Shown here one piece after another: positions 25,101 to 40,100 of a stretch of 64,000 nucleotides of DNA. The stretch lies in assembly GCF_000003815.2 (NCBI RefSeq), contig NC_049979.1, forward strand, positions 16,240,900 through 16,304,899, given 5' to 3'. The translations under genes were made by a program, and so were the position numbers. Position 1 is the stretch's first letter. The number at the start of each line of letters is the position of its first letter. Source of the DNA: Branchiostoma floridae. Taxonomy: Eukaryota; Chordata; Leptocardii; Amphioxiformes; Branchiostomatidae. The notes under the pieces were generated by a model. The model was not told where the DNA came from, searched no databases, and saw only the letters and a program-made list of their open reading frames with translations.

Positions 25101-28100
25101 AAAACATTGACGTGCAAAGTGATAACCTATTTATCAAACATTAAAAAGCATGCATTAGAACTTACTGAGTCAGCGCATTGAAGCGGAGGGCGACATCTGC
25201 CAGTCTCTCCCACTTCTCCTCATAGAAGAGGATCTCGATGGTCCTCATGATGATGCGCCGTGTCCAGCGCAGGTCCACCAGACTCATGTCATCAACATGA
25301 GTCTCAAACTTCAGGCTGGCCCCGCCCTTCTCCACGCTGATGTCACCCACCCAGGACTTCACGATGGATGGAGTCTCCTCATCTTCCTATCAATCAGAAA
25401 ATATGTATTTAGTCACAAGGATACCTCCAGATACTATTCCAATGCACTATCACAACTTACCTATTACATGGAAACATCTTATCACAGACAAGTTTACTGT
25501 TTAGCATAGATTTCTGCCTTATATGCAAATCATCATCTACATTTGTTGATATTGAAGTGATCTGAAATCTCACCGTGTCCACTCGGTGTTCTTGTATCTC
25601 CAGCAGCATGTCTAGCAGAGCATCAGAAGCCAGGAAGAAAGGCCGCCACACCAGCCCTCTCCAGTCCTCTATACTGAGCAGCCCCTGTGAGGCTCCCCCC
25701 GCCTGGCTGGGGTTGTAGGCCCGCAGGAGCGCAGTGTGTGCACAGTTCCAAAGAGACCTGCAGGCATTCTGCAGCAGGGACCAGTGGTGCCCCCTTTCTG
25801 CTAGAACCTGCACAGCAAACAAAATTTTACAAATTAGCATTAATCTCAATATGTCCAGACTAGAATTTGAGGAGGCCATTGTAGGCCCATTTTACTTGAA
25901 AAGTGTCTGAATGCATGCCTTGCAACAGTTAAGTGAAGACATAGTAGAAACAGAAAAGAGAAATCTTTCAGGAAGCAGTAAGTAGATATGCCAATATATG
26001 TTGCCTTGGTGCAGGATGTAACGCAAGTTCACCTTTATTCGCAGGGTAACCTATATCCATTGTACCTAAAAACAGGATATTTAGGGATATCACATTGATG
26101 GACAGTGGTTTCAACTTGCCTTTTTTAATATAATGCAGTTTGAGACCACCGTCAGTCGAATTGATATCCCAAAATACCCTGGTGTTAAATGCAACGAATA
26201 AAGGTTACCCCGTGAATAAAGGTGAACTAGCGTTAAAACAGGGATCAACGTACAATTGATTTCATGAAGAAGTCAAAGGTCTTGCTGAGTGCGTCCATGG
26301 TGGCCTGTTGAGTGACACTGTGGTGGTCAGGCACCATCTTGGTGTCTACCCTGTCCAGAGAAGCATCTGACCTGTAGGTTCGAGGTGTTCTCTCACCCTC
26401 CTCCTCCTCCTGCTGGATAGTGGTGGGAAGGACAAGATTACCTGAAAAACAAAAATAAAGTATGATGTAGATAGAACTATCTAGAGAGTGCATATTAGTT
26501 CAGGAGATAAGTAGCCACTTAATATGAAAGGTTTACGGATTCTCCTGCATCAACTGACCGATAGCTGCAGCTGCCGCAATCTCAATGCCAGTCTTTGGCC
26601 TGTCTGCGTCCAGCTGTGCGAGAGAGTCTGGGATGGACATCTCCCGTGGGTCATCTTTAGTGGACTGCCAGTCTGGTCCTCCATCCCACCCCACCACCAG
26701 GGTGTTACTGGTCTCAAACGTGAACCACTCCTGGTCCATGAACGAGGGCCTGTAGCAAAAAAGACAATGTGGCTCGAGCATGGACCTTTGATTGGCACAC
26801 AGGCACATGCATTTCTCTTGCACTAATGACTACTTCAACCAGCAGGACTTTTAAAACAGGCTACATTTTCTGTGCATATATTCTTTTATCTTCTTTTATA
26901 GGCAACTGCTGCTAAACAGGTACTTCAAACTCAAAATTTGCTGTGGAGTGCAAACAATGAACACAATTTGCATACTACTAACATTTAGAGGCCTTGTCTC
27001 TTGCATGCAAAGGCATGCTTTAAAGTATGCAAATGAGTGTACCTCTGTGTAATGTGCTATTTTAGGAAATATAGAAATGTACCAACCAACCAATCCGGTT
27101 CCTGTTGGCAATTTGTTGTGTCATGCCTAATGTCTGACCTGTAAATATGGAGGGAGGCCGTCCCTCTCAGTTTGTCCCTCAGCTCCACCTTCTCCAGGAA
27201 CAGCCCAAAGTGACTCAGGCCCTGCAGGATGTTCATCTGTGGGATACAACAGGTCATTGAATCACATTGTGACACTACTGTTGAGATCTCAAGCTTGAAC
27301 ATGTAGTATGCTAAGGTACTGTTGGTGCTACTCCAGTGAGACAGTACTATAGCTACTATGCATAAGGCTTATCAATGTTGTCACACTTAAGGCTGTGTAC
27401 ACAGGTTGGTCCATAAAAATTCAAGCAAGTCTTTCTTCTCAAACTTCTAATAGAAGTCTATCTCCAAAAATGCTTAGCAGAGTCAGTAGTTTAAACTTTG
27501 ATTGGTCACATCTACAGATAGAAAGGTTCTGTGTTATGATCCATTTCTGCAACAGAGCATTTATTTATAGTGTAGACATTCTGCACTACCTGACACCTCC
27601 ACGGTATTTCATCTGCACAGGTCTTACGCAGACGCCTCCGTCGGAGCATCACCCTGTAGAACTCGGGGAAGTTGTGCTTCAGGACCTCCATAGCCTGTGT
27701 ACAGAAGAAAGAAAAGGTAGCCATACATTCTTCTGGTAGTGAAGTACTACAGTAATGTACGTCATAGACCAGTTGTTTTAGTATTAGTAATATGACAGTG
27801 AAATCAAAATATGTACATTACTATGGTGAAGACACTCACCTTGTTCTCAATTTCTTCCTGTTGCTCCTTAGCGAGGTCCACTGGGCCTTTCCTGCGGCTT
27901 GCTAACAGCTGTAATGAAAGTGATTTTGACTCTCAGCTTCAAACAGATATTCACACAAAACCTACACTACACCAAAATCAGTAAAAGGAATGAAAATAGA
28001 CGTTGGAAACATCTCTAAACGCAGTTGATAAGCATGGCATGTTTTCCTGCATATATAATATGTCCAAATAAAGGAATACCAGTCATAGCTCTTAATTCCA

Positions 28101-31100
28101 TGCAACATAATCATAGCCATGAATACAGAAATATTTAAAAAAATGACAGCACATAGATTTCAGAGAGAAAGAACAACAAACCTTCATCTTTTGTCTTTTT
28201 TCCTTCTTCTTCTGTCTGACTTGCTCAGCTTTGGACATCTTTAAGTTCTGTGAACACAAAAGTATTAGGATGAAAAGGGATAGAAAAGCATCTTAATTCA
28301 CTTTTTACAGTCAAAAACATAAGTAAATGATGCACTAAGACTTGATAATGTCATATATTTTTGCAAGTGGTCAGCTTTTAACTAACAATCCACTTAACAT
28401 CAGACAATTTCCAAGTCATTTATGACAAGTAGGATCTACTATACCTTTGTGTACTCCACCATGGCAGCTGCATACTTCTTAGGATCATCACCGACCATAG
28501 TGACAGCACCAACCTGCCGAGCCAGGCCACGCACAGCAACCATTCCTTCATTACGTCTGTAAAATACACAATAGACCAATCAAAATACGTGAAGCAGTCA
28601 TGTCTGGGTAGCAGATGAATATCATTTCAGATACATACTCTCTCAACTGGAGTCATCCATGGGATTTCTAGTTACTGTTAGATTTCGAGCAAGACTACAA
28701 GGCAAAACATAAAAGAACACAAGCTGAACCAGAGATATTTTCCTTACTTCTTGAGCCACAGCAGTGAATCCTGACACCAGTCCAGCACATTCTGTAGGTG
28801 CCCCTCCATCACAGCCTTCTGGGACACCTGGACAAAGAACTCCAGAAAACGGGCCCTCTTCTTGAACTTGATGACTGCGACAAAGAAGCAAAACATGTAC
28901 AGCCATACAGCAAACATCATTTTGGAAATACAATAAAACTAGAACATCTACATAATATGTATAGTTGTTGATTATGAATATTGATATGTACATACCTTCC
29001 TTGTAGGCCTGTTTTGAAGGTAAGGCAGCAATGTAGGCATGCAGCACATTGGGGTCCTCTTGACCTGTTAGCTCATCGCTCTGGGCTGAAGGAGGCATAA
29101 TGTGATCAAGATCTAAGTTTCCAATAATCATCTCCAGGAAATATCAACAATACACATGCCAAAATATGGAACAAATTCTTGCTGTTAAAAAGTGACCATG
29201 ACACAGAAAGCACCACTGACTAAATAAACAGTAACATCATGTAATCAAAAGTTGAAGAGATGTTTCCATGTCTAACCTTGTCGTGCTAGCCTGAGCATGT
29301 GGGCTTCCAGGGCTTTGAGCTCCTCATTCTGGATTCCTGACTGGTCCTTGCCTTCCCCTGCACCCCTCTTCTTCCCAGGAGGCCTTTTCCTGGACTCTGG
29401 CACTGTGTTTGCTGTGCTGACTATCTCAGGCTGCAGCTCCAGGGCAGACAGCTCAGCTTTGCCTGTTAAAGTAGGATTAGAACTTAAATATCGCTACAAG
29501 CCAAAGGTCTCTAAGCATTGTCACTTGGATTCAAGTGAAAAAGTGATTCAAATCAAATACAGAGTTTATCATTCACATGCTTCTAGATGTATTTACCACA
29601 GCTGTATAAATGAATATCACTAAAAACCAGATAGGAAACAGCCATGCACAATTTGGCAACAGCTGAAAAGAGGTTTGTCTGACCTGCTGGCCCGTCCTTC
29701 TCTGCTAGAGCATCAGCAGCAAGGATCTTCTTGCCTGCATCAGTCAGGTTACTGGCCAGCTTTCTCTCCTCCCAGATCCGCAGCACCTAAATGTCATGAC
29801 ACAACACAGGGGATGGTGGTGAGATGTGAATGGTCTTTTGAATGAACAAATATGGCATTCACCATGAATCACTGTCCATGGTGCTGAAAGACTTTCACAT
29901 ATGAACTTGACTGCTGTTTCTGGATCTTTTCAAGCAAGGACACAGTTGCTGTCCCTGGAGCTTCTTAACCTATGCAGTTGCTGTCCCTGGAGCCTCTTAA
30001 CCTATGCAGTTGCTGTCCCTGGAGCCTCTTAACCTATGCAGTTGCTGTCCCTGGAGCTTCTTAACCTATGCAGTTGCTGTCCCTGGAGCTTTTTAACCTA
30101 TGCAGTTGCTGTCCCTGGTGCTGAATAACATTCTCATCAGTGTCACTATGTTGCTGTGTGACTTTGTAACCACTTGAGTCATGTTTTAAGCAGCAGCATT
30201 TCAGTAGTACAGATTTTGGGACTTTTCAAATTGTGCTGTGTACCATGTATGTCTCTCCTTGGTGACTATCATATCATCATGAGATCTAGACGGAGGTGTA
30301 AATTTTACCTTCCCCATGTAGAAGGTTATACAGGCAGTCATGTGGTGCAGGCTGTCAGAGATGGTAGCATGTCTCCTCTGTCTCAGACCTGCTGGGATCT
30401 CTTGCAGCACAGCATGGCATCTCATTAGGACCTGTTGGTATTGTACAGGGGGCACATGCTGCATTAGTATGATAGGTGCTGTTATTGTAACAGAGGAATT
30501 TGTTTAAAGGATGTCCTTTAAAGAAATTTGACAAACACTGTCACTGTTGACTTTTCAAAAGGCCATAAAGACTACATTGTAAACTTCCTGTAGGTTTCAT
30601 GACATACAATGTAATTAAATCGTTCAACCTACTTTCACAAGCTGGCATGCTTTGCAAACCTACCTGTACTACTGGCTGTGAAGGTATCTTGTTGAACAGC
30701 AGAGGGGTGAGGAGCCCGTAACACTGCACCACGGCCTGGAGAGCCAGACCTGCCTCGTTCAGATAGCCTGCCAGCTCCAGGCCCACCAGCAGTCTCTCAC
30801 ACTCATACAGCCTGCAGCGCTGTGGGAAGTGTAACATCCTGTCACTTTAGGTTCAGATATTACATGACATTCATGATGAATGCCTGCAATATGTGTGTCC
30901 AACACACTTTGGTGGATACATGAATGTTATATGTTTCACAGAATCAAATATGTTACTCTACACTGCTGTTCTCCTTACCTGTCCACGGGTAAGTGGCCCT
31001 TTGTCACACAGTGTGTCACAGAACAGTGTCCCTTGTCGAGAGTTGATATCCACATGGATGAAGATGCTGGTCAGGAAGTGTCTCAGCAGCACAGGGGAAG

Positions 31101-34100
31101 CCACTCTCACTACTCCAGGGTGGAGCCTGCAATACAGTACAGATGTGGTGTGCTTCATGAAGAAAAGTGCTCTTATCTTTTTTCAGGATTCCCTACTGTT
31201 GTATCATGACATGCTGTCTTTTTCTACCACATCATACCACCATAATTCTCTAAAGAAAGTTTTATAAGATTAATCCTTAAAATAAAGTTATGCTAGCCTT
31301 TAGAAATAAAATGATATGGATCAAGGAAGTGCCAAATTAAATCAAATCAACTCACCTCTTTAAAGTCAGCTTAAAGTCTTTCCTGGCTACCATCTCCCAT
31401 TTGCTTGTCTCAGGAGAAGGTGCAGGTGCCACAAAGTGATCCCACAGAACATTGCAGGCCTTCTTAGCAATGGGATAACATTCAACTTGATAGGACACCT
31501 GAAGAAAGATGAGATTTTGGTTAGGTACCTGTATGCATGCATTATATCCACCAACATAAGGTCTGTTATTTGCAGCTGTTGTCTAAAAGAAATATTTTTA
31601 CAAATCCATGAGCAAAACATAATCCTTGGCTTCACAAGTCATTCTTCTTACGTTTCTTGCATATCAGACTATTAGCACCTTCCAAAACACGTTTCTTTCA
31701 AAAATCCTTAATCCTGATGCTGTGCAATCACACTGTACACACCTGTCCCAGCAGAGCCCAGGCCATGAGGATGGGCAGAGGATGAGAGGCCAGGATGGGT
31801 TTGGTCTGTTCCCCGATGGATCCACCGATCAGCTTGCCATCCTTGGAGTAGGCAGCCACAGCAAACATGTACCTCTCATTGGGCTCCAGGCCTGAGACTG
31901 TCAGGATACAGTCACCATTCTGAGCTGGCACCTGTGGGTAGAGAAGAGGCAGACAGTCAATACACAAAGACAGCATATTTAGATACAACATGATCTCAAC
32001 TCCCATTATTTTCCAACTATGATGATATTTTCTCCAAAGGTACAGAGTGTAGAGCAGCTGTTTACTTTATAAATTATATGCATATTTACATATTATCCTA
32101 TAACCTTACTGGATTAATTTTAAAAGAAGCATATTGATGTTATTACCTCTTCTCCAGATCCCACCAGGAAGTAGTCATTCAGCCTGACCCTGACATTACT
32201 GCCACTAGACCTGCAGCCAAACAGCCTGTACCAGGCAACCTGGGACACACAACAACACAGGATGTAGTGAATATTTACAGATCCTTTAGAGCCTAGGACA
32301 GACATATTCTATGATTGTGAAACTCGAGTAAAAATATTATTAGAATCAAAATGCAATATTTACAATGAATTACAGTATTGTACTGTATCTATGTTTTATT
32401 TATAGTGTACTAGTTATATTTTGCGCCTAATTGTTACTGTTAGTACCATTTTGTCTCACATTATTCACCTGTGTATTTTGTTTGTCAAGGAGAGGCAACA
32501 TGTAGAGGTGAGCAGTCACCTGTTTTGGCTCCCCCTCCATTGTAATGGTAAAAGTTTGATAAACAAATAAATCAACAGTAAATTTTTCATAGAATGTGTT
32601 GTCTCACCGGTTTTGTAGAGTGGAACTCAGCTGGTTTGAAGACCATGGTGGTGTCAGTCCTGGACAGCAGAATGGGAGGGGGAGGGATGGTGCTCTCTTT
32701 TTTAGTACTAGCACTGCTCTGACCAAGGGCATTCTGGGTATAGAGCCTACACTCTTCTTGTTGACATTTTATGATGGCAGCCTGAGCATCCTGTAATATG
32801 GATACTATTGTTGAAAAAGGATTGCAGGGAGACAAAATATAAACCATATTGCAACTGCAAAAGTTAATCAGCAGTTTCTTCCTGGTCATACAATTTTTGC
32901 ATTAGTCAGGTGAAGAAAGGGACTGTCTGAATTGTGACCAATAAATTTAAGGTTACAGAAGGTGACATGCTAAACAGTTTTACACAAATCATTATATACT
33001 CAGTTTTTGTGCAAAAACATAGGTTCTCCAGAAGATAAACAGTGGGGATAAAAAATTTCCTTATTAGATGTGCTATGAAGGACTTCTACAGCTTATGGAC
33101 TGTCCCTGGTACTGAAAAACTTTCACATCAATCTGCAAACATATAAGTATCTTCCCGCTCATCAAAATGTATTCCATACCTCTAAGAGCTGGTACTGCTC
33201 CGTTTTGGACCCTCCCCTGTTGCGAAGGAACAGAGCCTTCTGCACATACAACAAGGCCTTAGACAACAGGCTCTTGTTACAGGCCTTAAGAAGGTCTTGC
33301 TCAAGATCCTTGGGTACCGGTGCATATGAACTCCTGACCTGGGAGACATCTTGGCCTGTGCATGGCCGCTGGAACTTGGGCGGTATCAGTGTAGCTGGGT
33401 CTGGAGGTGACATAAAAAGGGTGTGTAAGAAGCTATACATATGAAGTGGAATGGTCTAATACAACATTGTCACAATTCAACATGGTTATTCAAAAGGCTG
33501 GGGATCCCAAATCTTCATATTCTAATTAACAGCCAAAAAGATCAAAACATAAGCAATCTGTACATTATCTTGCTATGCTTACCTGGGCCCAGAGCAGCTA
33601 GCTTCAGCCCCACCCTGTGTGCCACAAAGACCAGTTCCAGGTGTAGGTCCATGACTTGGTTCTTTAGAGCGATGGCCTTGGGGAGACCTTTGTCCTTCTC
33701 CTCCTCAGCTGTCTCATCCACACTGTCATCTCCAGCATCAGGGAGCCCATGGACTCCTGATAATTTCTGTATCACATTTGAAAACACATGTCAAAACTAG
33801 AGAAATTCTGATCAGTAGCTAAGGTAAGAGCACTGCAGAGTGGAACTAGCAATATGATGATAATAAGATATAGATTCAATCTCATGAAATGAAGAAGGTT
33901 TCTGACCTGTTCCCAGCTGATGTCAGCAATAGACTGTCCATCAGGCAGTGCCATGACCGTCCTGGCATGTGACACCCCCTGGATGGCCCTGTCCAGCACG
34001 TCCTGGGCCATGAGCAGCTGCTGGCGGGGGTGCTGGTGCAGGATGGAGGTGGTGTACAGGCTGGCCCTGCTCTGGGTGAAGGCTTCTGTGTCAGGTCGGC

Positions 34101-37100
34101 CTGGACTGGCTGAGACCTTGGAGGTGTCCTCAGCAATGCCCAGAGAGTCTGGTGACACAGTGAAATAGCTGAGTGTATATGTGGCTTAATGGCACATATA
34201 CCGGTAAGTATGAAATTCAATCCACAAAACTGTACAAACATTGATGTAAATGTAATAACACCAACCTGTCTTGTGGGTCTGAGATGTCACCAAAATGATC
34301 CTTTCTTCATTGTCATCTTGGGGTAAATCCTTTTGCTTAGCAGTATGGGAAGCAGCCTTCTCTCTCACTGAAAGAGTACAATAGTTCAGAGATAGGTTAT
34401 AATGTTTGTCTTGACTAAGACTTAAGAAGCTTCAGAAATAATATTACAAAGTCAACATTCCTTAGTAAATGCAACAATGTCTCTACATTAATTGTGCTTG
34501 AGGCACTACATTGATTGTATAGTAATTTTGATTAAGGCACTTCCAAGTCATAGATCTACCCGTTAACTCAAGATATGAAAACAGTTGCCCGTCCTTTGAC
34601 TGACCTGCTGCCTTCCTGTGAGTGCTCCAGTCGGTGACAGTTGCTGTCTCTAGCAGCAGTGCCAGTCTGAGAGCCACCTCTGCTGTCAGGGACGGGTCTG
34701 CCACACCCAGACCACACCAGTTCAACATCTCATGGATGATAGACAGCACATGGACCCACTGCCATTGGGAACATGCAGAAGTCAGCACTAAAGTATATTC
34801 CTACCACATGCTTGAATGTTGGATGCCTTACTACATGGCAGCAGTGACTAGCTATCATATCAAGGAGCATGGGTTGAGAAACTTATGACTGAGCTTTTTG
34901 GAAAATTGTTTATTACATATACAAACAAACTAAATGACAAGTATGTGATGGTAACGTTCTGTCGACATATCATTAACTGGAAAATGTCCAACCTTTTCAG
35001 GATTATCAATCTTGAGGAGGAACTTGGAGTCCACTGAGCCAGTCTGCACCTTCTGGAAGATGTTTCTACAGCGAGTCCACAAGAAGGAAACTGCATCCAC
35101 CACCATGTTCTTGTCTACCTGCCTCGACTGGAAGCAGACACAAAGAGCTTGTCATTTATCACAAAGGAGAGCCCACAGTCACATCTACATAGTTCCTTAC
35201 AATGTACATGTATCTATAGATGTCAAGAACCTCAGTTTATAATTCTATCCTTCAATGTTTTACCCAAAAATGTGAAGAAAGAAGGTTGACGTAAAAGGGA
35301 CTGAAGATTTGAGGTGAGCTACAATTGCTTGTGTAGAACAAAAGTACCAAACTTCAATATAGCAATACAGATGAGCTTTCATGCTAAGAAACAAAAGAGT
35401 TCTTACATTGAAAGGTGTCACAGTGTAAGAGTACAGCACTTCTGCCAAGTACACTATCTCATCACTGGATGCAAGGGACCTGATGGAGCCTGAAGAAAAA
35501 ACAAGATATGCCATGAACACAGATGACATGGTGATACCACAAATATAGAGATGACCTCACTGAATTCAATAACTTCATGCTCACAGTATCTCTTACAATT
35601 CCTAAAAAACACTCTCAAGACACATGATTGTATGTCAAAATGGCTGACTGAATGCACCTTGTGTTAGTGGCAGCCCACCGTCCATATCGCTGTCATCATC
35701 TACGTGTGAAGCCTGCCTCCTGTGTTTCCTGTTACTGCTGAAGGGCTCCATGGCCAGCAGCAGCTCCAGGGCCTGCTCATCACCTTTGTAATGTGGGAGG
35801 TTCTGCTTCTGTAGAGATATTATTGGGTTAGTCATTCTATAAAGCTAATGATAAGTACCATTTCTCATCACTACTGACATAATTCAGTGAAGATCAGTGC
35901 AAAGAATGCATGAAGGTGAAATCAACAAGAATTGCATATAATGTTGAGGCATGTTAACAGAAAGAGTGAGTCAACAAACAGACTTATGTTGCTATCAGAT
36001 TTAAAGGCAATTAAATCTCTACAACTGGATAAGATTATACTACCATATGTTTCCAGTGACATCTATCACTCTTTTTAAAAGCGTGAATGAACTGGTAGAG
36101 CAAATCATTCCAGTTTCTGCTATATTTTATTATTCATTAACAAATGACAGCATAGCTTAATGTGCTTAGATTAAGGTAATCCTACTGGAGAATGATTCTT
36201 AAAATGCATGTACACCTCAATACCCAATGTTATAGTACACTTAAAAAGTAGGTTTTATGTTATTCTTGCAGGTACATACTCGTAGATGGTCGAGTGTGAT
36301 GTCCACCAGTGCATCAAATGTTTCCCAGTGCTCATAGCTGTATGCCAGCTTCACAAACTTCACCACAGCACTCAGGGGAACACCATCTGAACCTGAACGG
36401 TACAAACAAAATATGTAAAGCTATTATCAAAATTGTAAACAACTAGTTATATGTAGTAACATGCTATAAAATGATATCCTGGCAGTCTAGACTGTACCTA
36501 CCTAAAGTGGCATAGGAAATCAAGGGTCTCTCCTGCACCAGACCACCAAGAACCTGGTGCTCTGCACTTCCATGTGGGCTGTGGTGACTGGACCCTCCAC
36601 CACCTGCAATGATTGATCTTAGATGAGCACAGGTGTGTGACAACATGATGTAGTGATTATTGTAATGGCATTTCTTTTAATGTCATCATACAGTCACCTT
36701 AAGGGGACATGAGCTCACATGAAATAAAGGCATCACAAAATTCATGTAGTACACATAAACCCTGAAAAGCTATTGACTCAGCACACATATAATACCAGAC
36801 TTCAAATCCTACAGTGCCCAGCTTTAGGGTACTTTTGCAATCTGACTTGCAACTACAAGCTAGTGAGTCCTGCTGTTACCTGCTATAATCTCCTGCCCAG
36901 CAAAGAACAGTTCTGCATAGACATCCAATATCTCCACCTCACTGTCAGCAGCAGATGGACCAGCCTGCAGGATTCTCCTGTTGCTGTCAGACAGAGCCTC
37001 CAGGATGGCCAGGAACTGAGCCGAGGAACCCTCAAACATGTCCACCACAAGTCTCTCTGTGGCAGTCCTGGGCCAGGACAGCTACAACAGAGAACAAGCA

Positions 37101-40100
37101 TGACTAACCTGAACCAAACCAACATTGGAATAAACTGGAACTTATCCCCAAATTCACAGCTGAAGTCCATGAACCTTGTTCACTGAACAGATCCATCTAT
37201 TACTAAGTTGAACAAGGTTGGTGGAGTTCGGCTGAAAATTGTGATGTAAGTTTCCATTTATTCCAGTGTTGGTTTTGTAAGGTGTAGTCCGTTATTAATA
37301 CTGGAAATGTTATTTACCAAGACAGATGAACGTCCATGCTGGGAGGAAACATGCATGTTACAGAGTACTTTCTTTAAGGACAGTAAGAAGTTCAGGGTTG
37401 ATTAGGCCTATTCTTTATGTTCAGCCTGTGACAGTGTGAGGGATAACAAAAAGAAGGCTCACACTATGAATGTTTTAAATGACCTTATAAATAGTGACCT
37501 GACCTTTGTGAACCCCTAAAACAACAGAAAACAATAGGACCCAATCAGTTTCCTTGCATCCCCTTATCACCTTGAAGTTCAAAACACACAGTGACAGACA
37601 GAAACACAACCTTAGTGCATTCCCCAACATGTAACATGCATAAATTGAATTAAACATGCATATTAAGTGCTGATTAGAGGACCCAAGTGAACCACTGAAC
37701 AATTGTTGTAAAGAGAGTGTAGACTTACATGGTCTATTCCTTTCTGCACACAAGGTAGAAAGAGAAAGGTACAGTTAAAGGCATGAATTGAGAGATGACT
37801 AGGAAACGTCTACATCACTCTAATATAATCACAAGAAAAGAAACACCTTTATAACAATCATGGCAGTTTCTCAGAATATTACAAAGCTATTATCATGTTT
37901 CAGATAAAAATAATGTATCAGTGAAAAGATAGCATCAGGAAAGTCTTATACTATGACAGTCCAAAAGGTCCAGAGATCACTAGCTACTGATGAATAAGGA
38001 TTGATTTCATTAGAGAATCACCATACGTAGGGATGGTGACCAGTACACTGTACAGGTAGAAAACCAGACAGCACTCTGTATTTTTTTAGACAGCATACAG
38101 AGGCAGTTTAGCCTTGTTCACATGAAGATAAGATTTTAAAATGCTAAGGGAAGTAGGATACTTCTCCAATTTCCTTGGCAGCCAAATGGACCATTGTTTA
38201 GAGTACCCTGTACCTGGACCTGATCCTCTGGACATCAACTGGACCTGCACCTGAATTTTCTGTACCAGTACCCACCCCTAGTCGTAAGAATATCTGTTAT
38301 GCCAAGGCACTGAAAATTAACAATGGACAGGAAGAAACACACAAATGTCATGTATAACTATCCTAACTTGTAACTTATTATCACTGGACTGAGCAGAGCA
38401 CTTTGGACTAATACTTGTAGCCTTTTACAGCTTAGACTTAAATATCTGATATCTTGTGAGAAACTTGTCTGGTACTCAGTCACTCCCAGTGGGGGTCTTC
38501 TCACTTCGTTAAAAATAAAAATCTTGAGATTTATACCAAAGATCTTGAGATTTTGTGTTAAATCTTTAGATGTTTTGACTCAATCTAGAGTTGTTTTAGA
38601 AAAATCTTAAGATACTTTGCAAAAATCTAAAGATATTTTGAAAGTTGCTTTAAAAAATGTCCAGTGTCCTGAGATGTCTGAAAAATATGTTGAGAATCTT
38701 GAGATTGTTTTGAAAATCTCAAGATTGTCTTGCAAGATCTCAATATTTACTATAAAATCTTTTCATTTTCAGTGAGTCATAAAGCTGCTGCTGGGATCAT
38801 TATGATCCGCTATGTAACAGAGCAGTATCAGGTATGTACCTTTAAGCTGTAAGGGGCTACAAGCATTGGTCCAAAGTGCTCTGCCCAGTCCAATACCAAT
38901 CTGCTTGCTGTAAGTTATCAGACATGACCATATATTTGAAGTTGTAGTAGTGACATTTTGCATGTGTACGTCCCATCACATGGTACCAAGTCCATTAAAA
39001 TTGACTTCCAAATCATCAGTCCTAACCCTCTGACCAAAGTAATCTTACAAAGAAGACCTACATTTTGAACATCTTTAAGATTGCTCCTTTGTTTTGGTCT
39101 TAGCAACCCTTTGGGCTTTCTTCTGCTCTCAAATACCACCCGCTTGAAGATCATTGTTGCCATCTGAAACAAACAAAAACCGTGGTCATTGACAATTTTA
39201 CCATATGTAAAAATATGGTCTGGTAGCATTGGATTTAGTGCATTCCCAATACATGTAGTTATGTACATGTGCCTTTCTGTTAAGATAAAGCTGCATTTTA
39301 CATTCATGTTGCTACCATGGAACTACGTTCAATGTGTCCAGGACTGAGAGTTCCCCACCTTCACAGTGGCCTGTCTGAAAGCTGCCTCTGTGGCAGCAGA
39401 CTGGGGGGCAGAGCTCATGCTCTCCAGCTGGCTCAACTCACTGATCTTCACCAGGCCACGACGGGCAAATGTCTGTAGACACAAGAAACACATACAGATG
39501 AATTTTTATTTTCTCACAGCTTAACGTTATAACTTATAAGTACCAACAACAAACATGCAAGATCAACATTTTGCAACACAATCTTTGGTGGAGAACACTT
39601 TTATTTTTGAATTAATGTCTGAAAACACAAAAGACTCTTCTGATGATACACCAAATACATCTTTCTGTCTATACCTCAGCATGATATGAAGCTTTGCAGT
39701 CATAATAGCACTGGCACACAGCACTGTACAGAGTGGTTCTCCAAGTCAGGTAGGATGTCCCCAGGAGGGGGATGGATGATTCCATACTGATGCTGGCCCA
39801 TAGGAGATACTCCAGCACCTGCAGAGGGGTGGATGGATTGGTATGCTGTCTTTGCAAGAAATGCCTGGAGCACAGTTATTAGTGAAATTGACAACTAATA
39901 CTAGTTAGCCTAGCTAAAGGCTTACATATCAGATTGCCAAACCAAAAGGACACTACAGTTGTATTACTAGTAGCTAAACGATTCCAGAAAAAAGAGAACC
40001 ACAGTACTACTGTACATAGATATCATAACATTAAGTCTATCTAATACATTTATTAACTCACTCTTCAAATACGTTATGCAAGGGATGCAAATTCATTACA

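Noticed and set aside
28643..29131. 162-codon minus-strand ORF
   Set aside because: It reads through introns and joins CFAP54 exons 29 and 30 in mixed frames; the spliced model is consistent and this frame is not.
29945..30118. Regularly repeated 32-bp units considered as a CRISPR array
   Set aside because: Units are directly contiguous with no unique spacers and lie in a eukaryotic intron; it is a minisatellite.
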